From Acidobacteriaceae bacterium (GTDB lineage Bacteria > Acidobacteriota > Terriglobia > Terriglobales > Acidobacteriaceae): 64,000 bases of DNA. The DNA lies in contig PKUV01000165.1 in assembly GCA_003131315.1 (NCBI GenBank), positions 1-64,000 of the forward strand, written 5' to 3'. The notes under the pieces were generated by a model. That model worked only from the letters and a program-made list of their open reading frames with translations, did not search any database and was not told where the DNA came from. This document shows positions 31,548 through 41,913 of this stretch, piece by piece. The position numbers and the translations under genes are program-made. The number at the start of each line of letters is the position of its first letter. Position 1 is the stretch's first letter.

Positions 31548-32981
31548 GTGCCCTACATTCAATTTCTCGGCGCTGCCGGGACGGTGACTGGCTCGAAGCA
31601 CCTGATCAACACTACCTACGATTCGAGCGGCAAACAGGGATTTCAGGTTCTGATCGACTGCGGTCTTTTCCAGGGACAGAAAGAATGGCGCGAGCGCAAC
31701 TGGCAGGACACACCGGTCCCGGCGCGTGAAATTGATGCGGTTGTTCTTACGCATGCGCATCTCGATCACTGTGGCTGGATTCCGCGTCTGGTGAAAGAAG
31801 GTTTCCGCGGGCCGATCTACGCTACGCAGCCGACTATCGATTTGTGCTCAGTCGTGTTGCCGGACTCTGGACACCTGCAGGAAGAAGACGCGGCGTTCTA
31901 CAACAAAAGGAAGGTGTCGAAGCATGATCCGGCGTTGCCGTTGTACACGCTCGAAGAAGCGCAGGATTGCCTGAAGTACTTCAAGCCAGTCGCGGTCGAG
32001 CAAACCACGCAACTGAGCCCCGAGCTTGCGTTCCGCTTTGTGCATGCCGCGCACATTCTGGGTTCCTGCATGGTAGAAGTCACGCTGCAAACGAACGGCC
32101 GGAGCCGCCGACTGCTCTTCACCGGCGACATTGGCCGGGTACGCGACAGCGAAATTGCGCCCGGCAAGGTGGTGCACTCCGGGCCGCAGGAAAACGAGTC
32201 CGCCGACGTGCTGGTCATGGAGTCCACTTACGGCAACCGGCAGCATCCCGACACCGATCCTCGACCGGAACTCGCCCGCCTGATTCGCGAGACCGCGGAA
32301 CGCGGCGGCAGCGTGATCGTTCCGGCGTTTGCCGTGGAGCGGACGCAGAAATTTCTTTTCATCCTGAAAAGACTAATGGAGACGGGACAGATTCCGCGCC
32401 TGCCGGTTTATTGCGACAGCCCGATGGCGATCAAGGCGGTCGAAATTTTCCTGAAGCACTCGGAGGAGTACACGCCGCTGGCTGCCGATTTGATCAAGAA
32501 ATATGGCTCGCCGATCGAGTGGCCGGGCTTCACGTTTGCACTGACCGCCGAGCAGTCGAAGAAGATTAACGAGAGCCACTATCCGTCGATCATCGTTTCG
32601 TCGAGCGGGATGGTTACTGGGGGCCGGATCCTGCATCACATGGCGCAGCGGCTGCCCGATCCGAGGAACCTGGTTATTTTTATCGGCTTCCAGGCGCCGG
32701 GCACGCGCGGCGCCATCATCAAGAACGGGGCGCCCGAGGTGAAGATCTTCGGCCAGTTCGTGCCGATCCGCGCGCAGGTCGCGGCGCTCGAACAGTTCAG
32801 CGATCATGCCGATCCGCCAGAGTTGTTGGAGTGGCTGCGGACGTTTAAGGATCAACCGGGCACGACCTACCTCGTCCACGGCGAGCCCGCCGCTTCGTCG
32901 CAACTTCGCGACCGGATGAAGAAAGAACTTGGATGGAATGTGCAGGTGGCGGAGTATATGGAGAGGGTGGAAGTAAAGTAA
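31548..32981 (+). CDS. MBL-fold/beta-CASP RNA-processing exonuclease-like protein
   Basis: A 477-residue metallo-beta-lactamase fold protein with beta-CASP domain, CPSF/YsdJ-like. Start is GTG 31548 with AGGAG upstream. Motifs are LGAAGTVTGSKH, the metal site THAHLDHCGWIP, the His in AAHILGSCMVEV, the Asp in FTGDIGRV, and the beta-CASP/C-terminal HGEP and FSDHADPPEL. Such proteins cut RNA or DNA 5' or 3' ends; the substrate is unknown here. The KH RNA-specificity domain of archaeal relatives is absent. Confidence 0.88.
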   Translation: MPYIQFLGAAGTVTGSKHLINTTYDSSGKQGFQVLIDCGLFQGQKEWRERNWQDTPVPAREIDAVVLTHAHLDHCGWIPRLVKEGFRGPIYATQPTIDLCSVVLPDSGHLQEEDAAFYNKRKVSKHDPALPLYTLEEAQDCLKYFKPVAVEQTTQLSPELAFRFVHAAHILGSCMVEVTLQTNGRSRRLLFTGDIGRVRDSEIAPGKVVHSGPQENESADVLVMESTYGNRQHPDTDPRPELARLIRETAERGGSVIVPAFAVERTQKFLFILKRLMETGQIPRLPVYCDSPMAIKAVEIFLKHSEEYTPLAADLIKKYGSPIEWPGFTFALTAEQSKKINESHYPSIIVSSSGMVTGGRILHHMAQRLPDPRNLVIFIGFQAPGTRGAIIKNGAPEVKIFGQFVPIRAQVAALEQFSDHADPPELLEWLRTFKDQPGTTYLVHGEPAASSQLRDRMKKELGWNVQVAEYMERVEVK

Positions 32982-33059
32982 TTTCGTAATTGTGGAATTG
33001 GGTAATTCGGTAATTTGAACCCCGGACTGAAAAATCGAGCATTGGACCATTGCCGCTTT

Positions 33060-33455
33060 TCAGCGGACAAATGGATAGATCTCGTCAGCAATCCAGTAAT
33101 TTGCCAGAACAATTGCAAAGAGCGTTCCCACTAACCACAGTCCCCACCGCCGGTGTCTCCAGACGGTGCCAAAAGATGAGCGCTGCATTGGGATGTCCAC
33201 GAAATAGGCGGCGCAGTAGCAGGCATTGGCTAGTAACGCCAGGATGGAGAGGAGCAGGAGCGAAGACAGGGTCAACGCCACGCGGAAATGGGGCCAAGTC
33301 GCTATGAGCCATACAACAACTACCGCGGTGAGAACAAAGTTGTAGACCACACGCCGCGGCTCCCAAAATCGGATCGCGTCGGCGAGGGATTCTCGAAACG
33401 AGCCAAAGGGTGAATTTCCAAAACCTTCTGGTGCAGTTGGATGAGGTGTTTCCAT
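33060..33455 (-). CDS. Small membrane protein of unknown function
   Basis: 131 residues with three to four hydrophobic segments (VVYNFVLTAVVVVWLIATWP; LTLSSLLLLSILALLANACY; LWLVGTLFAIVLANYWI). The N-terminal 25 residues are soluble and proline/glycine-rich. No known family recognised. The start ATG lies 180 bases from the trpD stop. Confidence 0.6.
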   Translation of the reverse strand: METPHPTAPEGFGNSPFGSFRESLADAIRFWEPRRVVYNFVLTAVVVVWLIATWPHFRVALTLSSLLLLSILALLANACYCAAYFVDIPMQRSSFGTVWRHRRWGLWLVGTLFAIVLANYWIADEIYPFVR

Positions 33456-33636
33456 AAAAGCGGTCTCCCCGCTTCCCCTCCCAAGATAAATCTCGACTTG
33501 TATCAGTCAAGCATTTTGTATAGAAAAAGTCTCCCAATGCCAGTCACCTCGGCGGCTAACGCACTTCTCCGAAAACCGGCCCAATACGAAAAAATTGAAA
33601 GCGGTTGCGTTCCACGAGTAGTTTCGACTTGCGATA

Positions 33637-34701
33637 TCAATCGGGTCGCTGTGCGTGGGCTGCGGTGAAAACGATGAGCGCCTGTAACTTTGCGAGCGCC
33701 GCGCCGGAATCTATGGCATGGGCGGCCAGCGGAACGGCATCGCGCAGATGATCCGCCCGTCCGGCCGCGACGAGGGCGGCGGCGGCGTTGAGCAGCACGA
33801 TGTCGCGGCGGGCGGATTTCTTCCCGGCCAATACTTCGCGGATCAGCGTGGCGTTGAGAGCGGCGTCTCCGCCGGAGATCTTGTCGAGCGTGGCGCGCTG
33901 CAGGCCGAATTCCTCGGGCGTGACTTCGTAGCTGTGAACCTGTCCCTCGCGCACTTCGGCGATGCGCGTTGGGGCGGTGATGGTAATTTCGTCCAGGCCG
34001 TCACTGCCGTGGACGACCAGCGCGCGACGCAAGCCCAACATGCTGAGCGCTTCCGCAAGCTTTTCGACAAGGTCCGCGGAATAGACGCCAACTACCTGGC
34101 AGGTGGCGCGCGCGGGATTGGTCAGCGGGCCGAGAAGGTTGAAAACCGTGCGCAGACGCAACTCGCGGCGGGCGGTCTGCACGTGCTTCATCGCCGAATG
34201 CATGGCGGGGGCGAAAAGAAACGCGATTCCTACTTGTTCCAGGCAGGCCGCGATCTGCGCGGCTGGCAGCTGGATGTTCACGCCCAAGGCTTCCATCACG
34301 TCGGCCGAGCCGCACTTCGAGGTCACGCTGCGATTGCCGTGTTTGGCGACGCGCACGCCGGCTCCAGCGACGACAAAGGCCGTTGCAGTTGAAATGTTGA
34401 ATGTGCCGCTGGTATCGCCGCCGGTGCCGCAGGTATCGACGAGCGCGTCGCGTCCGGTGCCGCTCGTGTCGAGAACGGAGTTGGCGTGGAGTTCGAGCGG
34501 AAGGGCGGCGGCGCGGATGGCTTCAGCGAATCCGACGATTTCTTCGACCGTCTCGCCCTTCATGTGCAACGCTACCAGCAGCGCCGCAATTTGCGCGTCC
34601 GAGCATTGGCCGGTGAGTACTTCGCTCATCACCGCGCGCGCCTCTTCGCGGGAGAGCGACTGACGGTGATTGGCGATGCGATGGAGGGCGTCGAGGATCA
34701 T
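33637..34701 (-). CDS. trpD: Anthranilate phosphoribosyltransferase
   Basis: Transfers phosphoribose from PRPP to anthranilate in tryptophan synthesis. Diagnostic: [21 protein letters not shown]-type PRPP loop (the motif GTGGD near residue 90), [21 protein letters not shown], and [15 protein letters not shown] start at ATG 34701 (354 residues) because the 20 upstream codons have no family similarity. It is not adjacent to other trp genes. Confidence 0.94.
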   Translation of the reverse strand: MILDALHRIANHRQSLSREEARAVMSEVLTGQCSDAQIAALLVALHMKGETVEEIVGFAEAIRAAALPLELHANSVLDTSGTGRDALVDTCGTGGDTSGTFNISTATAFVVAGAGVRVAKHGNRSVTSKCGSADVMEALGVNIQLPAAQIAACLEQVGIAFLFAPAMHSAMKHVQTARRELRLRTVFNLLGPLTNPARATCQVVGVYSADLVEKLAEALSMLGLRRALVVHGSDGLDEITITAPTRIAEVREGQVHSYEVTPEEFGLQRATLDKISGGDAALNATLIREVLAGKKSARRDIVLLNAAAALVAAGRADHLRDAVPLAAHAIDSGAALAKLQALIVFTAAHAQRPD

Positions 34702-34752
34702 GATTTCCAGCCAAGGGTAGCACTGATTACTGTTCGTTGTGATCTTCGCCGT

Positions 34753-34780
34753 TTGCGCCAATCCTTCTGCCTTCTATAAA
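34753..34780 (+). promoter_or_regulatory. Candidate promoter of sucCD-ndk
   Basis: TTGCGC (34753-34758) and TATAAA (34775-34780) with a 16-base spacer, about 118 bases upstream of sucC. The leader contains a heptamer array at 34857-34884. Prediction only. Confidence 0.35.
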
Positions 34781-34856
34781 ATCAACAGTTTGCTGCACGT
34801 TGTCTGAAGCCGCAAGCAGAGTCCTCTCGGGTGTCCATTAACGGCGGTTGCCGCAA

Positions 34857-34884
34857 CTCGCGAACGACGAACGACCAACGACGG
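34857..34884. repeat. Heptanucleotide array (site 6) upstream of sucC
   Basis: Units gcgaacg, acgaacg, accaacg, acggatt. It ends 13 bases before the sucC ATG, so it would lie in the mRNA leader near the ribosome-binding site. Confidence 0.6.
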
Positions 34885-34897
34885 ATTTGGAATCATT

Positions 34898-36070
34898 ATG
34901 AAAATTCATGAGTATCAGGCAAAAGAAATTCTGAAGAAGTATGGCGTCGCCGTGCCGCGGGGCATGATGGCGGCGACACGCGAAGAAGCCGAGGCGGCGG
35001 CGAAGGATCTTCTGGGGTCCGGCGCGACGGGAGTTGTGGTGAAGGCGCAGATCCACGCCGGCGGACGCGGGAAGGGCGGCGGCGTGAAGATCGCCAAGTC
35101 AGTGGAAGAGGCGGGCGAACTCGCCGGCAAGATGCTGGGCATGAAGCTGGTCACGCATCAGACGGGGCCGGAAGGGCGCATCGTGCATCGGTTGCTGGTC
35201 GAAGAGACGTTGCCGATCGAGAAGGAACTTTATCTCGGCATTCTGGTGGATCGCGGCGAGGGCAAGCCGGTGTTCATGGCATCGGCCGCGGGCGGCATGG
35301 ATATCGAGCAAGTGGCAGCGGAGAGGCCCGAGGCGATCCTGAAGCAGTACATCGATCCGGGCATGGGCCTGGAGCCGTTCCAGGCGCGCAAGATCGCGTT
35401 TACGTTGGGGCTGAAGCCGCAGCAGATCAATCCTGCGGTGCGGTTCCTGACCGGTCTTTATCGCGCGTTCCTGGAAACGGATGCTTCGCTGGTGGAGATC
35501 AATCCTTTCATCAGTTGCACGGATGGCCGGTTGTTCGCGCTCGACGCCAAGTTGACGTTTGACGATAACGCGCTCTTCCGTCATGCGGACCTCCGCGCGC
35601 TGCGGGACGTCACCGAGGAAGATGCGCTTGAAGTGGAGGCGTCGAAATACAACCTCAACTACATCAAGCTCGACGGCAACGTGGGCTGCATGGTGAATGG
35701 CGCCGGCCTGGCGATGGCCACGATGGACATCATCAAATACGCGGGCGGCATGCCGGCTAACTTTCTGGATGTGGGCGGTAGCGCAAGCGCGGACCAGGTA
35801 GCGCACGCGTTCGAGATTCTGCTGAGCGACAAGAGTGTGCGCGCCGTGCTGATCAATATTTTCGGCGGCATTCTGCGCGTGGATATGCTAGCTACCGGGG
35901 TGGTCGAGGCGGCGAAGAAGACGAATATCCAACTGCCGGTCGTCCTGCGACTGGAAGGCACCAATGTTGAGGAAGGCAAGAAAATCCTGATGGACTCGGG
36001 GCTAAACTTCACGATTGCCGAGACCATGAAGGATGCCGCCGACAAAGTGGTCGCCGCAGCGAGAGCTTAG
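34898..36070 (+). CDS. sucC: Succinyl-CoA synthetase subunit beta
   Basis: A 390-residue ADP-forming subunit of the TCA-cycle enzyme making ATP (or GTP) and succinate from succinyl-CoA. N-terminal [25 protein letters not shown]-grasp residues in [23 protein letters not shown], and the C-terminal power-helix region [15 protein letters not shown] and FGGILRVD are typical. Followed by sucD after 52 bases. Confidence 0.97.
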   Translation: MKIHEYQAKEILKKYGVAVPRGMMAATREEAEAAAKDLLGSGATGVVVKAQIHAGGRGKGGGVKIAKSVEEAGELAGKMLGMKLVTHQTGPEGRIVHRLLVEETLPIEKELYLGILVDRGEGKPVFMASAAGGMDIEQVAAERPEAILKQYIDPGMGLEPFQARKIAFTLGLKPQQINPAVRFLTGLYRAFLETDASLVEINPFISCTDGRLFALDAKLTFDDNALFRHADLRALRDVTEEDALEVEASKYNLNYIKLDGNVGCMVNGAGLAMATMDIIKYAGGMPANFLDVGGSASADQVAHAFEILLSDKSVRAVLINIFGGILRVDMLATGVVEAAKKTNIQLPVVLRLEGTNVEEGKKILMDSGLNFTIAETMKDAADKVVAAARA

Positions 36071-36080
36071 TTTAGAGGCG

Positions 36081-36105
36081 ATCGGCGAACAGCGAACAGC
36101 GTTTT
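36081..36105. repeat. Heptanucleotide array (site 7), sucC-sucD spacer
   Basis: Units gcgaaca, gcgaaca, gcgtttt. Short version of the gcgaaca type. Located 18 bases before the sucD ATG. Confidence 0.55.
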
Positions 36106-36122
36106 TTAGAAAGAGAGCAATC

Positions 36123-37001
36123 ATGGCAATCCTGGCTGATAAGAAAACTCGATTGATTGTGCAAGGTCTGACGGGCCGCGAAGGTACTTTCCACGCTAAA
36201 GCTTGCGCGGCTTACGGCACGCAGATTGTGGGCGGCGTCACGCCCGGCAAGGGCGGGACGACACACGAGGGCTGGCCGATCTTCAATAGCGTTCAGGAAG
36301 CAGCGGACAAGACGGGCGCGAATGCCACGGTGATTTTTGTGCCGCCACCGTACGCGGCAGACGCGATTATGGAAGCGGCCGATGCTGAAATCGACCTTAT
36401 TGTCTGCATCACCGAGGGCATCCCGACGCTGGATATGGTGCGCGCATGGGAGTTTCTGCAGAACCGGCGCTCGCGCCTGATCGGGCCGAACTGCCCCGGC
36501 ATCATCTCGCCGGGCAAATGCAAAATCGGAATCATGCCGGCGCAGATCCACAAAGAGGGCAATGTCGGCATCGTGTCGCGCTCCGGGACGCTGACTTACG
36601 AGGCGGTGCATCAGTTGACCCAACGCGGAATCGGACAGTCGACGGCGATCGGCATTGGCGGCGATCCGATCATCGGCACGAATTTTGTCGACGCGCTCGA
36701 TCTGTTTAACCGCGATCCGCAGACCGAAGCCGTGGTCATGATTGGGGAAATCGGTGGCAACGCGGAGGAGACCGCCGCGGAGTTCATCAAGACACACATG
36801 AAGAAGCCGGTTGTGGGCTTCATCGCTGGTCAGACAGCGCCTCCCGGACGTCGCATGGGCCACGCCGGAGCGATCATCTCCGGCGGCAAGGGCACGGCGG
36901 CCGAGAAGATTGCCGCCATGGAAAAGGCTGGCCTCAAGGTCGCGAAATCGCCAGCGGAGATCGGCGAAACGCTCGCGGCCGCGCTGGGAGTGAAGGTGTA
37001 G
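36123..37001 (+). CDS. sucD: Succinyl-CoA synthetase subunit alpha
   Basis: A 292-residue subunit that binds CoA and carries the phosphohistidine. CoA-binding [26 protein letters not shown], and the active-site His in [10 protein letters not shown] are visible. ATG 36123 was selected by homology pattern ([15 protein letters not shown]); the frame extends upstream into spacer. Pairs with sucC. Confidence 0.97.
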   Translation: MAILADKKTRLIVQGLTGREGTFHAKACAAYGTQIVGGVTPGKGGTTHEGWPIFNSVQEAADKTGANATVIFVPPPYAADAIMEAADAEIDLIVCITEGIPTLDMVRAWEFLQNRRSRLIGPNCPGIISPGKCKIGIMPAQIHKEGNVGIVSRSGTLTYEAVHQLTQRGIGQSTAIGIGGDPIIGTNFVDALDLFNRDPQTEAVVMIGEIGGNAEETAAEFIKTHMKKPVVGFIAGQTAPPGRRMGHAGAIISGGKGTAAEKIAAMEKAGLKVAKSPAEIGETLAAALGVKV

Positions 37002-37062
37002 GAGCACTCGGCACTCGGCAATCAGCCGTCAGCTTCTCCTCAGAGGGAGCGGATAGGTTTTT

Positions 37063-37096
37063 GCTGAGACCTGACAACTGAGACCTGAGACCTAAT
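37063..37096. repeat. Heptanucleotide array (site 8), sucD-ndk spacer
   Basis: Units gagacct, gacaact, gagacct, gagacct, then aattt directly before the ndk ATG at 37099. No classical ribosome-binding site remains between array and start, so the gag- units may serve as weak ones. Confidence 0.65.
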
Positions 37097-37098
37097 TT

Positions 37099-37524
37099 AT
37101 GAAAACACTGCAACGCACACTGACCATCATTAAGCCCGACGCGGTGAAGAAGAACGCGGTCGGAGACATCATCGAACAGTTCGAGAAGAATGGCTTCCAC
37201 ATTCTGGCCATGAAGATGCTGGAAATCTCCCAGCACCAGGCGGAGCAGTTCTACGCCGTCCACGCGAGCAGGCCGTTTTACAGCTCGCTGACCAAATTCA
37301 TGTCGAGTGGACCGGTTGTAGCGCTGGCACTGGAAAAGGAAAACGCCATCGCCGATCTGCGCAAGCTGATGGGCGCGACCAATCCGGCCGGTGCCGAGGA
37401 GGGCACCATCCGCAAGAAATGGGCCAGTAACATTGAACACAATGCGATCCACGGCTCGGATGCGGATGAAACGGCGCGTTTCGAGTTGAGCTTCTTTTTT
37501 GCGGGGTACGAATTGGCGCAATAA
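37099..37524 (+). CDS. ndk: Nucleoside diphosphate kinase
   Basis: 141 residues, transferring phosphate between NTPs and NDPs. Marks are [40 protein letters not shown]-type core and the active-site His in [12 protein letters not shown]. Here the usual FMTSGP reads FMSSGP. It probably forms an operon with sucCD. Confidence 0.96.
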   Translation: MKTLQRTLTIIKPDAVKKNAVGDIIEQFEKNGFHILAMKMLEISQHQAEQFYAVHASRPFYSSLTKFMSSGPVVALALEKENAIADLRKLMGATNPAGAEEGTIRKKWASNIEHNAIHGSDADETARFELSFFFAGYELAQ

Positions 37525-37526
37525 AA

Positions 37527-37618
37527 ACAGTTCCCGGTTCTCAGATCCCAGTTCTCAGATGAGATTGATCTGATGGCGGGGTTTTTCTGAGAACTGGGAA
37601 CTGAGAACTGAGAACTCC
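37527..37618. repeat. Heptanucleotide array (site 9) in two inverted arms
   Basis: Left arm: gttctca, gatccca, gttctca, gatgaga. Right arm: gagaact, gggaact, gagaact, gagaact, cc. The arms pair almost perfectly; gcggggtttttc lies between them. The right arm abuts the ATG of the tautomerase gene, so the stem may mask its translation start. Confidence 0.75.
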
Positions 37619-37813
37619 ATGCCGTTAGTTCAAGTCACCATGCTCGAAGGCCGCACGGCCGATCAGAAGCGCAAGATCGCACAGCGCATTACCGATGCGA
37701 TGGTGGAAGAAGCCGGCGCGCGCCGCGAAGCGATCATGGTCGCATTCCACGAAGTTTCCAAGGAGAGCTACGCTTCGGGCGGGGTGCTGATGGTGGACAA
37801 GCAGCCGAAGTGA
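37619..37813 (+). CDS. 4-oxalocrotonate tautomerase family protein
   Basis: 64 residues, with the catalytic Pro at position 2 (MPLVQVTMLEGRTADQKRKI), becoming residue 1 after Met removal. The family isomerises enol/keto acids, or has other small promiscuous activities. Length matches the family (about 62). Physiological substrate unknown. Confidence 0.88.
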   Translation: MPLVQVTMLEGRTADQKRKIAQRITDAMVEEAGARREAIMVAFHEVSKESYASGGVLMVDKQPK

Positions 37814-37846
37814 GGGTCAAGCAGACCGCAGATGCGCGCCCGCAAG

Positions 37847-37874
37847 AGATCCTTCGCTTCGCTCAGGATGGCAA
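37847..37874. repeat. Single arm of the CTGAGCGAAGCGAAGGATC repeat
   Basis: Same sequence as one arm of the inverted repeat at 5015-5094 (gatccttcgcttcgctcagg), but unpaired here. In the spacer between two convergent genes. Confidence 0.55.
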
Positions 37875-37885
37875 TCGATCAAAAG

Positions 37886-38173
37886 TTATCCTAGCGGTTC
37901 GTATAGGTGCCCTTCGATCCGGTCGCCTAGTTTGGGCAGATCTTTCTTTGCCAACTGCAGGAAGTGCGGTGCGGCGCGATGCGCTTCGAGAGCCGCGTCG
38001 TCCTGGTACTGTTCGTAGATGAAGAACCGGCGCGAATCGGTCTTGTGCTTATGCACCTGATACGTGAGGCAGCCCGGTTCTTTACGCGATTCGGTTGTGA
38101 GTTTTTCAAAGATCGCGGTCACTTCGGACTCGCGTCCGATTTTTGCCATCCAAGTTACGGCCAACACCACCAT
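37886..38173 (-). CDS. Antibiotic biosynthesis monooxygenase-type (ABM) protein
   Basis: 95 residues with the dimeric ferredoxin-like ABM fold: MVVLAVTWMAKIGRESEV, TRKEPGC-like ESRKEPGCLTYQVHK, FFIYEQYQDDAALEAHRAAPHF. YgiN-type quinol monooxygenases share this pattern. The exact role is unknown. Convergent with the tautomerase gene. Confidence 0.88.
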   Translation of the reverse strand: MVVLAVTWMAKIGRESEVTAIFEKLTTESRKEPGCLTYQVHKHKTDSRRFFIYEQYQDDAALEAHRAAPHFLQLAKKDLPKLGDRIEGHLYEPLG

Positions 38174-38198
38174 CCGTCGCTCCGTTCTGTTTGCAAAA

Positions 38199-38296
38199 GC
38201 CCCTAAAGGGGCGTCCGATTTTCGAACTTACGGTATCGCTAAAGCGATACCCTGATACGAATCCGGCATCGCTAAAGCGATGCCCTGATACGAATC
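38199..38296. repeat. CTAAAG-loop hairpins, tandem 33-bp units
   Basis: Two adjacent 33-bp units: ggtatcgctaaagcgatacc and ggcatcgctaaagcgatgcc, each followed by ctgatacgaat. The T-A pair of the first stem is a C-G pair in the second, a compensatory change. A separate gcccctaaaggggc hairpin precedes them at 38200-38215. A third copy is at 4037-4071. Confidence 0.75.
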
Positions 38297-38305
38297 CCGA
38301 GTTTT

Positions 38306-39625
<1,320 letters not shown>

Positions 39626-39855
39626 TGCAAACTCCACTTGGAATATTGCGCGACCGTCAGGCCGCCCCAGGGTCGCACACACTGGTTGCGCCGCTGCTGA
39701 ATAGACTGGAAAACTGGGAAGATCGGCGGAACTTGGTGTGTACGCTCTAGCATACCGAATCGGGCTGTGGAGGAGCAAACCTGAATTCAGCGTGAATTCA
39801 TCGGAAGCGATCGCAGGCAAATTGACCGGCTGCGCTGATCTTGTATCCTGACAGC

Positions 39856-40785
39856 GTGCCCGAACTCCCCGAGGTCGAAACCATTGCGCGAGGCCTCGAC
39901 ACGCGCGTAGCCGGAGACACCGTCGAATCGGTCTGGATCGGTTCCAGGAAGCAGCCGCTCAAGTCACCGGCTGGCGTCATCGCTGCGACGCTTGAGGGCA
40001 AGCGGATCGTGTGGGTGCACCGTGCGGGCAAGCACATTGTGTTCGACCTGGAGGGAGAAGCACGGGCATCACAGACCGCATCACGCACGAAGAAAGGGAC
40101 ACGCGCAGTTCGCGGCCAGACACGGCAAGCCGCGTCTCTACATGGGTCCGATGAACGTTGGTCCGATCAACATCGGCCCGATGCTGAGACGGCGCAGTGG
40201 ATCGTCCATCTCGGCATGACCGGGCGCATGGTCGTTTGCGAACCTGCGGCAGAGATCGCAAAGCACACTCACCTGATCGCGAAGCTCGCTTCGGGGCGCG
40301 AACTGCGGTTTATCGATCCGCGGATGTTTGGCAAGCTGAGCGTTCATCCTGGCGGCTTCGATCCTGGGGGAGTGGAACCGCTGGACGTGAGCGAGGAGCG
40401 GTTCGTCGAGCTTTTTCGCGGGCGCAAGACGCCGATCAAGAGCGCGCTTCTGAATCAAAAGTTGTTGCGCGGCGTGGGCAACATTTATGCCGACGAGTCG
40501 TTGTTTCGGGCTGGCCTCCGTCCGCGGCGGCGGGCGGCCACCATCACGCGGGAACAGTTGGGCAAGCTGCACCGAGCGGTGCGGGAAGTGCTGCGCGAGG
40601 CGATCGCGCTGGGCGGATCTTCGATTTCCGATTACGTGGACGCTGATGGAGAAGAAGGATTCTTTCAGCTCCAGCATCGAGTTTATGGACGTGAGGGGGA
40701 GCCGTGCCTGGTGTGCAGAACCGCGATTCGGCGCGTCGTACTGGCCGGCCGCAGCAGTCACTACTGTTCAAAGTGTCAAGAATAG
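39856..40785 (+). CDS. mutM: Formamidopyrimidine-DNA glycosylase with internal insertion
   Basis: Removes oxidised purines such as 8-oxoguanine. Start is GTG 39856 so that Pro2 (MPELPEVETI) is the catalytic N terminus. QLWIVHLGMTGRM-type core, GVGNIYADESLFRAGL, and the C-terminal zinc finger CLVCRTAIRR...HYCSKC are intact. At 309 residues it is longer than usual (about 270). Residues 69-113 are an insertion absent from the family core, replacing a short turn. That DNA contains a GTAGAGAC-type palindrome and 15-bp repeats. The insertion lies in a surface loop, so activity may persist. Confidence 0.92.
   Translation: MPELPEVETIARGLDTRVAGDTVESVWIGSRKQPLKSPAGVIAATLEGKRIVWVHRAGKHIVFDLEGEARASQTASRTKKGTRAVRGQTRQAASLHGSDERWSDQHRPDAETAQWIVHLGMTGRMVVCEPAAEIAKHTHLIAKLASGRELRFIDPRMFGKLSVHPGGFDPGGVEPLDVSEERFVELFRGRKTPIKSALLNQKLLRGVGNIYADESLFRAGLRPRRRAATITREQLGKLHRAVREVLREAIALGGSSISDYVDADGEEGFFQLQHRVYGREGEPCLVCRTAIRRVVLAGRSSHYCSKCQE
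40115..40141. repeat. GAGACG palindrome, copy 4, inside mutM
   Basis: agacacggc / gccgcgtct, the same palindrome as at 4085, 19394 and 20057, but located within the mutM coding frame. It is directly followed by three 15-bp units beginning ggtccgatgaacgtt, ggtccgatcaacatc and ggcccgatg. Confidence 0.65.
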
Positions 40786-40806
40786 CCCTAGTAGAACGAT
40801 TTAATA

Positions 40807-40835
40807 TTGACGGATTGACACCCGCACTGTAAAAA
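40807..40835 (+). promoter_or_regulatory. Candidate promoter of the ROK kinase gene
   Basis: TTGACG (40807-40812) and TAAAAA (40830-40835) with a 17-base spacer; an overlapping TTGACA at 40815 gives an alternative. About 47 bases before the ATG. Confidence 0.3.
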
Positions 40836-40881
40836 AGGTAGGACTAAATTCTTCTTCGAACAGACTACCGAGTCATTCATC

Positions 40882-41913
40882 ATGAATAGAATCTCAATTG
40901 GAGTGGACCTCGGCGGCACGAACTTGCGCATCGCAGCCGTGGACGAACAAGGCGCGCTTGTCGAGAAAGTCACGCTCGGCACCAAGGTTTCCCTGGGACG
41001 CGATCACGTCATCGGCGACATGTGCGACGCCATCCAGAGCATGTCGGAGAAATACAGGAACTCCGCCCCATTGCTGGGGATCGGTATCGGCGTGCCCGGC
41101 ATCATCGACATGCAAACTGGCCTGGTGCGCGAATCGCCCAACCTGCCGGACTGGGTCGACTATCCAGCTCGCGCCGCCATTGAGCAGCGACTAAAGACCG
41201 TCGTTATCCTCGAAAACGACGCCAACGTCGCGGCGCTCGGAGAAAAATGGCTGGGCGCGGCCAAGGATTATGCCGACATGGCGATGCTGACCCTCGGTAC
41301 CGGCGTGGGCGGTGGACTGGTTCTGGGCGGCGCGATCTGGCGCGGCGCGAACGGCATGGCCGGGGAGTTCGGGCACACGACCGTTGAACCGGAGGGACAA
41401 ACTTGCGGTTGCGGGAATCGAGGATGCCTGGAACAATACGCTTCGGCGACGGCGGTGGTTCGGCTGGCGCGGGAAGCGATCGCGAGCAACGGCGGGTCGG
41501 CACTGGCACGCGCTGCTCACTCCGATACGGAGTTCAGCGCGAAATCGATTTACAATCTCGCGATTCAAGGCGATGAAGATGCGCGCCGCATTTTCCGGTA
41601 CGTCGGCCGTTGTTTGGGCATTGTGCTTTCGGCGATGGTGAATTCCTTGAACCTGCCGATTTACGTGATTGGCGGGGGAGTGTCGAGCGCGTGGGAAGCT
41701 TTTTCGCCCGCGATCTTCGAGGAGTTGCGACGGCGCTGCATGGTGTATGCCGCCACTGCGCCGCACGATCCTTTGGCCACCAACCAGGGCGCTTCCGCGC
41801 ATGTGGAGGCTGGCCCCGGCCACAAGACCATCATCACTCGCTCGCTGTTGGGGAGCGATGCCGGCTTGTACGGCGCGGCCCGGCTGCCGATGATTGCGGA
41901 AACAAGGCGTTAA
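40882..41913 (+). CDS. ROK-family sugar kinase (glucokinase-like)
   Basis: A 343-residue kinase. The ATP site GVDLGGTNLR is at residues 7-16, then NDANVAALGE, GTGVGGGLV, GEFGHTTV (zinc-binding His) and the zinc motif CGCGNRGCLEQYAS. No DNA-binding domain precedes it, so it is a kinase and not a NagC-type repressor. Glucose is the likely substrate, but other hexoses are possible. Its 3' end overlaps the convergent rluB gene by 4 bases. Confidence 0.9.
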   Translation: MNRISIGVDLGGTNLRIAAVDEQGALVEKVTLGTKVSLGRDHVIGDMCDAIQSMSEKYRNSAPLLGIGIGVPGIIDMQTGLVRESPNLPDWVDYPARAAIEQRLKTVVILENDANVAALGEKWLGAAKDYADMAMLTLGTGVGGGLVLGGAIWRGANGMAGEFGHTTVEPEGQTCGCGNRGCLEQYASATAVVRLAREAIASNGGSALARAAHSDTEFSAKSIYNLAIQGDEDARRIFRYVGRCLGIVLSAMVNSLNLPIYVIGGGVSSAWEAFSPAIFEELRRRCMVYAATAPHDPLATNQGASAHVEAGPGHKTIITRSLLGSDAGLYGAARLPMIAETRR

